Numbered from the stretch's first letter, positions 28,839-37,259 are shown. The stretch: 64,000 nucleotides of DNA from Oceanobacter mangrovi (GCF_019740315.1 NZ_JAHXZR010000002.1:64001-128000); one strand, 5' to 3'. Made by a program: numbers and translations. The notes: a model not told the origin generated them from the letters alone.

Positions 28839-29681
28839 TTAGGAGTTAGAGTCTGTGCTTATCTGATACAAGGGGGGATGGTTTCGAAGTAATATTTTCT
28901 TTTTTTTGAATTTGGAGTTTTTCTTGAATTTTTCAAATGTCTCATCAGAAAAATGTGTCGCACTTATGATGTTTTCTTGTTTTAAGATTAATACTATATC
29001 ATTTGAAATATCATTGTAGGTTGTGGTTAGATCTATGCTTAGATTATCTTTGTCTCTGTAGCCACTTGCATATGGTGTAATCATTATTTCTTGATCCATT
29101 CCCTCTTTTTCATTGGGCTCGCCAAGACCGACAATACGACCAATATAAACTTTCCTGTCTTCCATGCTTAACATTAAATAAAATCCATCCGTTATGTACG
29201 ACTTGAATAGCAACTGATCAAGAGGACTATCTTTGAGTATTTCGGACATTGCCAAGAATTTGATTTCTTCGCTGGCTTTTGAAAATGGTATGGTGGGGCT
29301 TGACAGTTTTATCATCAGGCGAATCTTGACAGCATATGCATAAAATTTGGCTGTTAATAAAGATCCTATAGATATGAGTAATATCCAAGTTAGTTTTTCA
29401 GCTTCAATGCCGGAATCGGTAACTTTATAGAGTAACTTGTATGTATACGTGTAAGCATCAATAGGTATGCTGTATGAAAATAAATTTATTTCTGGCGGTA
29501 TGAAGTAGTTTAGCAATAAAACTAAAATGGCACTAAAAAGAGTGCAGTATAATCCATATTTTGCAGTTTCAAGATACAAGAGTTGGCCTTCATACCGGTG
29601 AAGGCGATAATAACGGTAGGGGTGGTTAGTGAAATAGACATACCCGGAAACCAAGACAGGTAATACTAGAAGTAAGAACAT
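28839..29681 (-). CDS. membrane protein of unknown function, AT-rich accessory gene
   Basis: 280 residues. Three membrane segments (about residues 1-18, 42-62, 98-115) are followed by a cytoplasmic domain of about 150 residues with a beta-rich core (YLMLSMEDRKVYIGRIVGLGE) and a Lys-rich end (KFKKNSKFKKKKILLRNH). Low GC. Preceded by a 79-residue gene 11 bases upstream, so the two form an operon. I do not recognise it. A membrane-bound effector in phage exclusion is possible from context. Confidence 0.65.
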   Translation of the reverse strand: MFLLLVLPVLVSGYVYFTNHPYRYYRLHRYEGQLLYLETAKYGLYCTLFSAILVLLLNYFIPPEINLFSYSIPIDAYTYTYKLLYKVTDSGIEAEKLTWILLISIGSLLTAKFYAYAVKIRLMIKLSSPTIPFSKASEEIKFLAMSEILKDSPLDQLLFKSYITDGFYLMLSMEDRKVYIGRIVGLGEPNEKEGMDQEIMITPYASGYRDKDNLSIDLTTTYNDISNDIVLILKQENIISATHFSDETFEKFKKNSKFKKKKILLRNHPPLYQISTDSNS

Positions 29682-29692
29682 ATCCCTGTCTG

Positions 29693-29932
29693 TTAGCCCT
29701 GATGTACTATCCTTTCAACTTTTGCAATAAACTCTTTTGATTTTTTAGTAGAACGAGCTTGAGTTACATCCATAACAAGAGTTCCCCGTCCCAAAACCTT
29801 CATTGAAGAAGACTCCTGACTCCTCAACTGAGTAAGAATTTCCGCTTCTTCAGCTGTTGGAATAAAACCCAAAAAAGACATAACACTTTCAAACAATGAT
29901 TTTTTGGATTTGACTGCATCTACTTGGGGCAT
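29693..29932 (-). CDS. small basic protein upstream of the membrane protein gene
   Basis: 79 residues, no signal peptide: MPQVDAVKSKKSLFESVMSF near the start and QARSTKKSKEFIAKVERIVHQG at the end. First gene of a two-gene operon with the 280-residue membrane protein. A perfect 18-bp palindrome lies 43 bases upstream of its start, so it or a partner may autoregulate. Size and layout are compatible with an antitoxin-like regulator, but no known fold is evident. Confidence 0.55.
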   Translation of the reverse strand: MPQVDAVKSKKSLFESVMSFLGFIPTAEEAEILTQLRSQESSSMKVLGRGTLVMDVTQARSTKKSKEFIAKVERIVHQG

Positions 29933-29975
29933 AACTCACACCGTATAGAAATAATTTTAGTCAACGTTAACAATT

Positions 29976-29993
29976 ATTGACGCTAGCGTCAAT
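29976..29993. promoter_or_regulatory. perfect 18-bp palindrome, probable operator
   Basis: ATTGACGCTAGCGTCAAT is a perfect two-fold symmetric site 43 bases upstream of the 79-residue gene and just past the 3' end of the PLD-like gene. It overlaps an AT-rich stretch suited to a promoter. The binding protein is unknown. Confidence 0.7.
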
Positions 29994-30027
29994 ACAGGGT
30001 AAGGGGGATGGAAAGTCATGTTAGTAC

Positions 30028-30765
30028 TCAAGCGACTGGCGCTTCTAGGTCTTCTGGCCATAGGAAAAAAATTCCATACTGGCCTTTCTTGAACTGGCCA
30101 CCGGCTGCTTTACCTTGATCAGTCAGGTAAGGGTTACCGTTCTTGATTTCCAGGTGACCAATTTCAACGAACACTTCCTGCAGCTTGGCTGCGGTCGTTT
30201 TATGCTTCTTGGCGAGTTTGGAGGTGGTGATAAGGCCGGTTCCTGTTGTCACGTCGGAATCGTCTTCTTGTTCGTCGAGTTCTTCCAGCAGGTCGGTTTC
30301 TGCTTCTGGTTCGCCCGGATCGGGCTTCACTTCAAAGCTGACTACCTGACTGGTGCGTACCAGGCGCTGGGCTTCTTCCAGAGCATCTTCAAAGGCTTCG
30401 GTGTCTTTGCTCTTGGTGAGCAATACACCCATTTCCTTGTTGTTGATCTGGCTGAACTCGTAGAGGTTCAGGCTGCTAATGATGACGTTGCCTTCATTCA
30501 TGTAGCACTTGGCGTGCAGGTCTTTGCAGAACCGCACTTCGATTTTGGGCTGACTGGCAAACCAGTCCTTTTCTGATTGGGATATGTCGGTCTTGCCGTA
30601 AACGACGGTGACCGGAAGCCCTGATTCAACCTTTTCTTCGATCAGTTCCCGCAGGCGGTGATTGATCTTCAGGTAAGGGCTGATCAGTACCAGGCTTTTG
30701 CTGGACTTCTGTACGAGTTGTTCCAGGAAGAAATTCAGAGAGGTGGTGTTGAGGAACTTGGCCAT
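30028..30765 (-). CDS. phospholipase D-fold protein with C-terminal winged-helix-like region
   Basis: 245 residues from ATG 30765 (MAKFLNTTSLNFF); the frame is open to a TTG at 30798. The N-terminal 145 residues are a single PLD domain: LVLISPYLKIN strand and an HxK motif (LHAKCYMNEGNVIISSLN, about residues 92-109, HAKx9-SSLN). A single HKD-type unit suggests a homodimeric nuclease or phosphodiesterase. An acidic linker (about 160-185) leads to a C-terminal region that looks like a winged helix (LITTSKLAKKHKTTAAKLQEVFVEIGHLEIK ... YLTDQGKAAGG). Codon use is closer to the phage backbone than to the AT-rich genes beside it. A nuclease acting on rival DNA or in replication is plausible. Confidence 0.75.
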   Translation of the reverse strand: MAKFLNTTSLNFFLEQLVQKSSKSLVLISPYLKINHRLRELIEEKVESGLPVTVVYGKTDISQSEKDWFASQPKIEVRFCKDLHAKCYMNEGNVIISSLNLYEFSQINNKEMGVLLTKSKDTEAFEDALEEAQRLVRTSQVVSFEVKPDPGEPEAETDLLEELDEQEDDSDVTTGTGLITTSKLAKKHKTTAAKLQEVFVEIGHLEIKNGNPYLTDQGKAAGGQFKKGQYGIFFLWPEDLEAPVA

Positions 30766-30850
30766 GTTGCTACATCCGTGAGCTGTTAACAGGGCCAAGT
30801 TACAGGATTGTCAGGGAGGTGTCAGCACAGGGGATGAAAGGGAATGTCAT

Positions 30851-30914
30851 GGGTAACGCCCGGCACAGCGGCGAGCATTAGCTGGCCGGAACGAATTTGA
30901 ACGGCTTGTTAGCT
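30851..30914 (-). repeat. integron attC-like site after the 162-residue gene
   Basis: Read on the minus strand it starts AGCTAACAAGCC (inverse core RYYYAAC-like) and ends CCGGGCGTTACCC (core GTTRRRY-like, last three bases off-consensus). The inner part can fold back (CCGGC / GCCGG). It begins 12 bases after the stop codon of the 30927-31415 gene, the usual place for attC in a gene cassette. Length 64 bases is normal. Confidence 0.6.
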
Positions 30915-30926
30915 TTATTAGCCAGC

Positions 30927-31415
30927 CTAACGAAGAAGTACATACTTTTCATTATTCACCAATTGATATGTATATTCATTTTCAAATAAGAGGCCTTCCG
31001 ATGTTTCTATAGATATTTTTAACTTCGTTTTTTCTGGCTTCGGATTAGCCTCTGGAGGAAATAGTGAGAAAGATATTCTTGCTGGCCTTTGAGGCTGTAT
31101 TCCAGAACTATTTTCAATAGTTCTCTCTTTTTTCCCATTCGAGGAAAGCCAAAAATCCTGTGATGATATGTAGTATTTGAAGTATCCCCTTTTAGAGCCA
31201 ACGTTCTCTATAGTAAAAAATGTTTCCGACTCCCCGGCTATTTCTAGTGGAGGCTCATAACTTTTATACATGTAATCTGGCTTAAACTTTTCTTTTTCTA
31301 GGTCCAATAATTCAGAGGAGTTAACCCAGCTTAGACATCCGAAGCCTGCCGTTACAATAATTAGAATAATCATTAACCACTGGTCTATAGAAAGTATATT
31401 CTTGTCTTCACTCAT
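30927..31415 (-). CDS. membrane-anchored protein in an integron-type gene cassette
   Basis: 162 residues. One N-terminal membrane segment (IDQWLMIILIIVTAGFGCLSW, about residues 10-30), then an exposed domain of about 120 residues that looks beta-rich. AAAAGGAG lies upstream. AT-rich. Bounded by attC-like sites at 31439-31511 and 30851-30914, so it fits a 588-bp gene cassette. Unknown family, as for most cassette proteins. Confidence 0.7.
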   Translation of the reverse strand: MSEDKNILSIDQWLMIILIIVTAGFGCLSWVNSSELLDLEKEKFKPDYMYKSYEPPLEIAGESETFFTIENVGSKRGYFKYYISSQDFWLSSNGKKERTIENSSGIQPQRPARISFSLFPPEANPKPEKTKLKISIETSEGLLFENEYTYQLVNNEKYVLLR

Positions 31416-31438
31416 TTCTATCTACGAACTCCTTTTAA

Positions 31439-31511
31439 AAATAACGCTTCAATCAGCCGCCGCTTCAATCAGCCGCCGCTTCAGCGGTCGGCTGCATTGA
31501 TTTGTTATGTG
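31439..31511 (-). repeat. integron attC-like site after the 72-residue gene
   Basis: Read on the minus strand it starts CACATAACAAATCAATGCAG and ends TTGAAGCGTTATTT, with GCCGACCGCTGAAGCGGCGGC folding in the middle: the layout of a 60-75-bp attC. The inverse core CACATAAC is the exact complement of GTTATGTG at the head of the same cassette (31790-31797 on the plus strand reads CACATAAC), as required for a cassette excised as a circle. A 16-bp unit (CGCTTCAATCAGCCGC) is duplicated inside, 31445-31476. Confidence 0.7.
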
Positions 31512-31514
31512 TTT

Positions 31515-31733
31515 TTATTCGTCATCTTGCTCAGGATGCACCAAGATCAGAGTATTTCCCTTTAGAGATACACTATCGTAATGTTCAAAATTGGCATACA
31601 GCACCTCGATAATCTCATCAGCTAAAGCTGCTTCCGGCAACTTGTACTTAGTGGTTTTAACGCCAGCATAATAATCATCTTTTGCTTCAATTTTTATAGA
31701 AAGAATCAAATCACTTAGTTCTTCATTTTTCAT
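31515..31733 (-). CDS. small acidic protein in an integron-type gene cassette
   Basis: 72 residues, soluble: MKNEELSDLILSIKIEAKDD ... VSLKGNTLILVHPEQDDE. The stop codon lies 3 bases before the attC inverse core, which is typical for cassette genes. Cassette limits by core sites are 31796 and 31445, giving 352 bp. AT-rich, no recognised family. Confidence 0.65.
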   Translation of the reverse strand: MKNEELSDLILSIKIEAKDDYYAGVKTTKYKLPEAALADEIIEVLYANFEHYDSVSLKGNTLILVHPEQDDE

Positions 31734-31797
31734 TTCATTTCATTTCCTTATTCCAATTTGGCCGAGGCCACTTAAATTATGTAAGCTGACACATAAC

Positions 31798-32525
31798 AGT
31801 TTGTTAGTGCGCATACGCGTTTTTCTGGCGGCTTATATTGTTGCAAGTGGGGGTCATCTTATTGATTTTCATGAAAATTCCCTATATAAGAAACACCCGA
31901 TCACTAGAAAAACGAACATGCGCGTATATCTATTTCCCTTTGCGCGATAACCTGTAAACCCTTCACACAAAGCCTCTGCTTTCAACCATACGCTAACAGC
32001 AGATCAAAAGTCAGGCAATAGAATTCCCCTTTTAAAATACGTGTTACAGGGACGTATCCCCAGGGCGTCCCGCCAGCTGCGGCCCGCCCCGGTGCAGATG
32101 CTGCGCTGTTCGCTTCTCCCTGCACCGGGGCTGGCCTTGCTGTCGTCGGGCTTGCTCCCGGACTCGCTTCGCTCGAAATCCTCACCACCGCGTTACCAGC
32201 TCACTACGTTCATACAACAGGAAGGCAGTGTTTCCGGGTTTTGAATCCTTCGCATCCCTGACGCGAACAGCAGCGGCTTCGCCGGTAACGCCGGAGAGTC
32301 CCGCAAAGCCGCAGGAGAGGGCGCTAGTGGGGTTTGGCTGGCAGTCACCTAACCTGCTGCGAGACTTAGCCGTCAAGGGCGCCTGCGGCGCCCCGGCTGC
32401 GCCGGGTAGACCCTTGACAGCAGCCTCTTAGCAGGTGGGGGTTAACCATGCCAATCCCCACCATATCGGCGTTGCCGCATTGACCAGGTGCAGATCCGAA
32501 CGCCGCTAATGCCGCTACGCCGGCA
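31798..32525. other. hairpin-rich non-coding region of the prophage, candidate origin and packaging signal
   Basis: No convincing gene in about 730 bases; short frames there have no family-like sequence. It holds three strong structures. (1) CCCCGGTGCAG (32087-32097) pairs with CTGCACCGGGG (32120-32130). (2) A branched structure: CCTGCT (32353) / AGCAGG (32430) outside, GTCAAGGG (32372-32379) / CCCTTGAC (32411-32418) inside, enclosing two small hairpins CGCC-TGC-GGCG and CCCGGC-TGC-GCCGGG. (3) GCTAATGCCG (32505-32514) / CGGCATTAGC (32521-32530), which overlaps the end of the regulator gene. Filamentous phages keep replication origins and the packaging hairpin in such an intergenic block. Confidence 0.65.
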
Positions 32526-32723
32526 TTAGCCGCCGTTGGCTTCGATAATGGATTGAGTTGCTTCGCGTATCCGGTGCATGAGTGCTCCAGATACAACAAT
32601 CTTGAACAGCTGGGGCTTGTTGCGGTGCCAGTTGATAAGGGTTTGTTTGGATTCGCCGGTAGTTCTTACCAGCTCAGCCAGGCCAGTCAGACCTGCTGCC
32701 TTGCATTGCTCTGATGGGGTCAT
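32526..32723 (-). CDS. small phage helix-turn-helix regulator
   Basis: 65 residues: MTPSEQCKAAGLTGLAELVRTTGESKQTLINWHRNKPQLFKIVVSG. The AELVRTTGESKQTLINWHRNKP part is a Cro-like helix-turn-helix. Just upstream lie two related palindromes (32747-32796) that are probable operators. It is the first phage gene next to the right attachment site, reading into the non-coding block. It may control the lytic program or its own synthesis. Confidence 0.72.
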   Translation of the reverse strand: MTPSEQCKAAGLTGLAELVRTTGESKQTLINWHRNKPQLFKIVVSGALMHRIREATQSIIEANGG

Positions 32724-32746
32724 AAGGGGATTCCAAAGTTACGAAC

Positions 32747-32796
32747 AAGGTAAAATAATTTTACCTTATTTGGGATTTTGGTAAAACTATTTGACC
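32747..32796. promoter_or_regulatory. paired operator palindromes upstream of the small regulator
   Basis: AAGGTAAAATAATTTTACCTT (32747-32767) without its last base is nearly perfectly symmetric: arms AAGGTAAAA / TTTTACCTT around TAA. A second site, GGTAAAACTATTTGACC (32780-32796), has the same GGTAAAA half and one changed base in the other. Two like sites 33 bases apart suggest cooperative binding by the 65-residue regulator. Confidence 0.7.
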
Positions 32797-32922
32797 TTGT
32801 ATGTCTGGGACTTATTGAACAAGGGAGACAAATGCCAGGTGACAGCCCAGGGCAGAGGGGAAGGGGTAATATACAGTGTTTGGGGTATTCGTAAGTGACT
32901 GATACTTAAAGAGTTTTTTGAC

Positions 32923-32945
32923 GCCTTATATTAGGCATATAAGGC
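32923..32945. promoter_or_regulatory. inverted repeat beside attR, possible integrase arm site
   Basis: GCCTTATAT (32923-32931) and ATATAAGGC (32937-32945) form a perfect 9-bp inverted repeat, with TATTAGGC inside that is the reverse of the GCCTAATA words beside attL. It lies 31 bases from the right repeat. Matching words at both ends suggest arm-type integrase binding sites. Confidence 0.45.
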
Positions 32946-32976
32946 TAAGTCTTTGATTCAGAAGGAATCTTCTAAA

Positions 32977-33080
32977 TGCATGGGGTGCAAGGGGTCGCGA
33001 GTTCAAATCCCGCCGTCCCGACCAATTTTCTCCTTATTTTTCAGTAAGTTATAAAATCGCTCTTTGCCGGTTTTAGTCCT
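32977..33080. repeat. right attachment-site repeat (attR, tRNA-Pro 3' remnant)
   Basis: Copy of 19915-20018. It contains only the last 48 bases of tRNA-Pro, from the anticodon loop through CCA (32977-33024), and 56 flanking bases. This is the displaced host 3' end. Bases 33081-33195 beyond it hold nothing I recognise. Confidence 0.93.
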
Positions 33081-33195
33081 TTCATCATTTACTGTTGCGT
33101 ACCTTGCCGGATCTTATTAGATTTTTTGTTGCATTCTTTTAGCCGGTTTCAGCTCATTAATTAGTTTCCAGACGTCCAACAAGTTGAGTGCCAGA

Positions 33196-33615
33196 TCACA
33201 CTCCAGCCAGCCGCAGGTGTTTAAGTTCTTCGAACGAATGTTTCAGACGTTCGGCGAGTTTGCCTGATTGGCTGGCACATTGGCCGGTTACCGGGATTGA
33301 GCCGATGTTTTCAACATCATCGACCAGCAGAAATTCAGCCAGTTCGTCGACCAGGTAATTGCCGTAGCCTTGGCCGCGGTATTGGCTGTCGATCCACCAG
33401 CCGGGTGTGCAGGTTGGGCGACCGGAGGCTTCAACGATACCGATGGGGATGTCTTCCTTTACCAGAATCACGGCGTAAAGATCGTGGCAGTAAATGTTCC
33501 AGACCTTCAGCGGGCCGGAGTCATTTTGGTGTTCAGGGCGTTGCAGACGGTTGTTCAGGTAAGCCAGATGAGCGGCGGAAAGTCGGTTCTTCGCTACCAG
33601 TTTTACTATTGCCAT
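33196..33615 (-). CDS. GNAT-family N-acetyltransferase
   Basis: 139 residues from ATG 33615 (MAIVKLVAKNRLSAAHLAYL); GGGAG lies 9 bases upstream. The frame is open to 33756 and an ATG at 33669 is a possible alternative. The acetyl-CoA-binding motif is RGQGYGNYLVDELAEFL (RxxGxG/A signature), preceded by a strand GWWIDSQY. Acceptor unknown. First host gene beyond the prophage, reading toward it. Confidence 0.8.
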   Translation of the reverse strand: MAIVKLVAKNRLSAAHLAYLNNRLQRPEHQNDSGPLKVWNIYCHDLYAVILVKEDIPIGIVEASGRPTCTPGWWIDSQYRGQGYGNYLVDELAEFLLVDDVENIGSIPVTGQCASQSGKLAERLKHSFEELKHLRLAGV

Positions 33616-33756
33616 CGCCTTGCACTCCCGTTGCATTAGCTGGTGCATTGCCAATTCTGTTCGATACATTAGCCCCTTTCCCGTAAAGCGAAAAGAAACC
33701 ATATGAGACGAAATGTACGCGAGCCTGAGCTGCATCATGGTCAATACTGGTACCAC

Positions 33757-34176
33757 TTTGCCTTAACTAACGCTCAGTGAATGTGAGCTGCTGCCTGAAA
33801 GTGGGTCTTCGCTGCTGATTCAGATCAGTTCGCAAGCGGTATTAGTGCGGTGAATACCGCAATGCTCGGATCGAGGCGTGTATACAGTCTGCCAGCTATA
33901 CACTGGTTGGATCTGCTGTAGTGTGGCGTTGAACTTTGGTTGTCGGGGGAGGGCTCTGAAGAAAGACCACGTCACCCCGGTTGAGGTATAGGGTGACGTG
34001 GGCTACACCGTTAATGATGTCTTCCATGACATCCGATGCTGTTATATTTGAGCAGTTTTTGAGTGATGTGTCTCTTGCCAATTGTTCTTATTTGGCTATT
34101 TATGCCAAACCATAACCTTTGATTGTTCCCCATTCTTTATTGATCTAACGTTCATTTATCGGTTCCTGATATCGAA
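33757..34176. other. 420-base gap with a strong hairpin
   Basis: CCACGTCACCC (33967-33977) and GGGTGACGTGG (33991-34001) form a perfect 11-bp stem with a 13-base loop and no T-run. It lies about 175 bases past the 3' end of the acyl-CoA ligase gene (minus). A 61-codon frame (33896-34081, minus) covers the hairpin but shows no family-like sequence, so I do not call it. I see nothing else here. Confidence 0.5.
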
Positions 34177-35817
34177 TCAGGAGCCGATTTGCTCGCGGAT
34201 ACGCTTCTTGTCGATCTTGCCAACACTGGTTTTGGGGAATTCGCTGACCATTTTGATTTCTTTTGGAATCGCCCACTTATTAATGGTGCCGTCTTCAACG
34301 TACTGCACCAGATGCTGGATGATGTCCTGTTTGTCGAGATCCTGGTTGCGTGAAACCACCATGGCGTAAGGGCGTTCGCCCCAGTGTTCATCCGGAATGC
34401 CAACCACGGTCACTTCGTTGACCTCAGGGTGTTGGCTGATCAGGCGCTCGAGTTCCAGCGAGGAAATCCATTCACCACCGGTTTTGATAACGTCTTTGAG
34501 GCGGTCCTTGATTTCAACAAATCCATCCGAATGAATGGAGGCGATATCGCCAGTATGCAGCCAGCCGCCTTCCCACAGCTCGGCACCTTTTTGCGGTTCA
34601 TTAAGATAGCTCTGGGTCAGCCAGGGTGCGTGTACCACCAGCTCTCCGGTGGCCTGGCCATCGTGTGGCATACGCTCGCCGTCAAGGCTCCAGATCTGCA
34701 GTTCGACCAGGTCGCTGGTGACGCCAGCACGGGTACGCAGGCGCACTTGGGCGTCGGTTTCCAGCGCGTAGGCGGATGGGTCCATACGGGTAACCGTCAG
34801 TAGTGGACAGGTTTCTGACATGCCGTAAGCGCTGAAGGGTTCAATGCCCATCTCCAGCGCATGTTTGGCCAGACCGGGCGTTAATGCGCTGCCGCCAATC
34901 ACCACTTGCCAGCCGCTGACGTCGGTCTGGCTGGTTTCAGCGTATTGCATCACCATTTGCAGAATGGTCGGTACGCAGTGGGAGAAGGTGACACCTTCAT
35001 CGCGAATCAGGTGGGTCAGGGTTTGTGGATCGTAACGGCCCGGATAAATCTGTTTGCAGCCCAGCATGGTAGCGGTGTACGGAATGCCCCAGGCATGCAC
35101 ATGGAACATCGGCGTGATCGGCATGTACACGCCTTGCGGGTTTAACAGCGCGCGGTCGCTGTTACGCGATTGCAGCGTGCTGTTCATGTTGAGGGTGTGT
35201 AGTACCAGCTGGCGATGGGAGAAAAATACGCCTTTCGGATTACCTGTGGTGCCGGTGGTGTAGAAAGTGGTGGCAATCGAGTTTTCGTCGAAATCCGGGA
35301 AGTCGTAGTGCTCAGTGGCAGTGGCCAGCAGGCTTTCGTACTCGCCCAGCGACGGGAAACTGGTGGCAGCCGGCTGATCATTATCGCTCAGTTGCACATA
35401 GCCTTTAACGGTTTCCAGCTGGTCCTTGATGCCGTCCAGAATCGGCACAAAGTCGTCATGCACCAGTACCAGATCATCTTTGGCGTGGTTCATGGTGTAG
35501 AGAATCTGTGCTGGCGACAGCCGGATATTCACTGTGTGCAGCACTGCGCCGATCATTGGCACCGCAAAAAAACATTCCAGATAACGGTGGCTGTCCCAGT
35601 CCATCACGGCCACGGTGTCGCCCGGGCCAACCCCGGCAGCGGTGAGCATATTGGCGAGACGCTGGATGCGCTGATTGAACTCGCTGTAGCTGAAGCGATG
35701 TTTGCCGGAAATAATTTCGTTGTTGGTTTCATAACGCTGGTTCGACAGCAGCAATTGCTTGATCAACAGCGGGTACTGATAGGCGGAATCTGTGGTCTGA
35801 ATCAGTCGGGTTTTCAT
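34177..35817 (-). CDS. fatty acyl-CoA ligase (AMP-forming), AlkK-like
   Basis: 546 residues from ATG 35817 (MKTRLIQTTDSAYQYPLLIKQLLLSNQRY). Activates a fatty acid with ATP and CoA. Adenylate-forming motifs: TTFYTTGTTGNPKGVFFSH (P-loop), GMSETCPLLTV, GELVVHAPWL, WLHTGDIASIHSDGFVEIKDRLKDVIKTGGEWISS, and the catalytic Lys in TSVGKIDKKRIRE. The order and length match medium-chain ligases such as AlkK. The AraC-type regulator gene upstream on the same strand (36017-37045) may control it. Confidence 0.92.
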   Translation of the reverse strand: MKTRLIQTTDSAYQYPLLIKQLLLSNQRYETNNEIISGKHRFSYSEFNQRIQRLANMLTAAGVGPGDTVAVMDWDSHRYLECFFAVPMIGAVLHTVNIRLSPAQILYTMNHAKDDLVLVHDDFVPILDGIKDQLETVKGYVQLSDNDQPAATSFPSLGEYESLLATATEHYDFPDFDENSIATTFYTTGTTGNPKGVFFSHRQLVLHTLNMNSTLQSRNSDRALLNPQGVYMPITPMFHVHAWGIPYTATMLGCKQIYPGRYDPQTLTHLIRDEGVTFSHCVPTILQMVMQYAETSQTDVSGWQVVIGGSALTPGLAKHALEMGIEPFSAYGMSETCPLLTVTRMDPSAYALETDAQVRLRTRAGVTSDLVELQIWSLDGERMPHDGQATGELVVHAPWLTQSYLNEPQKGAELWEGGWLHTGDIASIHSDGFVEIKDRLKDVIKTGGEWISSLELERLISQHPEVNEVTVVGIPDEHWGERPYAMVVSRNQDLDKQDIIQHLVQYVEDGTINKWAIPKEIKMVSEFPKTSVGKIDKKRIREQIGS

Positions 35818-36016
35818 CTGGATATCTCTTTTATTATTGGTGGTACAGATAAAACCTGCATCTATCGATGCATCTGCTCGCCTGGTCAATCACCCGGCGG
35901 GTTTTATTTCGTCATTGATACTGCTAACTGGCGGTCGTTGCTGCTTGACATTAGATGCATGAAATTTGACATTTTATGACACTTTAATTTGACATCGCTG
36001 GCGTATCTCCGTTCCC

Positions 36017-37045
36017 TCATCGGGAATATTCGCTGACTTGGCTCACTTGCCGCCAGTGTTGCGGCGCAACTCCGGACCAGCGCTTGAAGGCACGCGAAAA
36101 GGCGCTCAGCTCAGAGTAACCAAGATTCAGCGCGACATCCGTGATCGAACGATTCTGTTCCAGTTCGCTGCGGGCAATGCCAAAACGGGCTTCGTCCATC
36201 AGGCTGCGGAATTCCGTGCCCGACTGCTTCAACGCCCGTTGCAGGCCGCGCACGTTCATTCCCAGCATTGGCGCAATGGTTGGCAGCGTCGCTTCTCCAA
36301 GTGGAATCAATTCATGAATCAGTCGCGATACCCGGGCGCTTAGTGGCTGCTGATGGCCGCGGCTGGCCTGACTGAGAAATTCTTCCAGATACTGTTTCAA
36401 AGTCGGCTGGGCAGGGTACGGCGGACTCGTCAGCATTGCCGTTGGCAGACGCAAGGCATTGCCGGGCTGTTTGAAATGCAGACTGGCGCGACTGAACTCG
36501 CGATAGCTGGCGATGGGGGCGCGGAGGTCGTGCTGGAACAGCAGCTCGATTTGATCGGCCCAGGCTGGTGCCAATTCGCTCAATACCCGGTATCCCAGCA
36601 TCAGGCTCAGCTCGGTTAGCTGCACCAGCTCGAGCGTTGGGTTTGGGGTCAGATCAAAATACAGCAAACTGCTCTGGCCCTGGGATTCAAGCCGTAGCTG
36701 GGCGCCATCAGAATGCAGGTGCAAATATTTCTGGATCACGCCGACACTGTCGCCAACCGTACCTTGTTGGGCGGCCAACAGGCCTAATGGACCAAAAGTG
36801 ATCAGTCCCTGGTGGCTGGCGAGCTCAAAGCCAAACAGCGGATGGTGACTGAGCGTCGCGGCATGATTGAGCAATCGTGGCAGACTGTCGTGTGGCAGCG
36901 GCAGATCGACGGATCTTAATACGGCGGCCGGAATGCCCTGGCTGGCCAGCAACTGCAACGGGTTAATGCCGAGTTTGTGGCAGAGTGGCGAAAAGCCCAT
37001 CAGCGCCCGGCTTCTGACATGCTTCGAAGGCTGGGAATGATTCAT
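36017..37045 (-). CDS. AraC-family regulator with Arabinose_bd-type N-terminus
   Basis: 342 residues. The N-terminal half (FSPLCHKLGINPLQLLASQGIP ... YRVLSELAP) is the sensing domain found in OruR/ArgR-like and related AraC regulators; the C-terminus has the double helix-turn-helix (LPTIAPMLGMNVRGLQRALKQSG ... ITDVALNLGYSELSAFSRAFKRWSGVAPQHWR). It lies 199 bases upstream of the acyl-CoA ligase gene, same strand, so regulation of fatty-acid use is likely. Confidence 0.9.
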   Translation of the reverse strand: MNHSQPSKHVRSRALMGFSPLCHKLGINPLQLLASQGIPAAVLRSVDLPLPHDSLPRLLNHAATLSHHPLFGFELASHQGLITFGPLGLLAAQQGTVGDSVGVIQKYLHLHSDGAQLRLESQGQSSLLYFDLTPNPTLELVQLTELSLMLGYRVLSELAPAWADQIELLFQHDLRAPIASYREFSRASLHFKQPGNALRLPTAMLTSPPYPAQPTLKQYLEEFLSQASRGHQQPLSARVSRLIHELIPLGEATLPTIAPMLGMNVRGLQRALKQSGTEFRSLMDEARFGIARSELEQNRSITDVALNLGYSELSAFSRAFKRWSGVAPQHWRQVSQVSEYSR

Positions 37046-37259
37046 GGCGGTCTTTTTTATTATTGGCTGAGTCGATCTTCCTGTGGATGTCAGCCGTTGT
37101 CAAACGCTTGTATGAATTTGCATGTGGCCGTTCGTCTGACGGCCTTGGCAGGGCGCTGAATTTGTCTGAGGGCGTGCTAGCATTACTACAGCTCTATTAT
37201 TTTCCCGACTTTTTTGATCCTGAATTATTTAATCTCCCGCTAAGGGATCTGGAGCCTGT

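Noticed and set aside
31982-32431. Several 64-68-codon frames in the prophage non-coding block
   Set aside because: They run across strong inverted repeats, differ on both strands, and lack ribosome-binding sites; the DNA is better explained as structured origin or packaging DNA.
33896-34081. 61-codon frame between the acyltransferase and acyl-CoA ligase genes
   Set aside because: It spans a perfect 11-bp hairpin and shows no signal peptide, domain or good ribosome-binding site, though a small real gene cannot be excluded.
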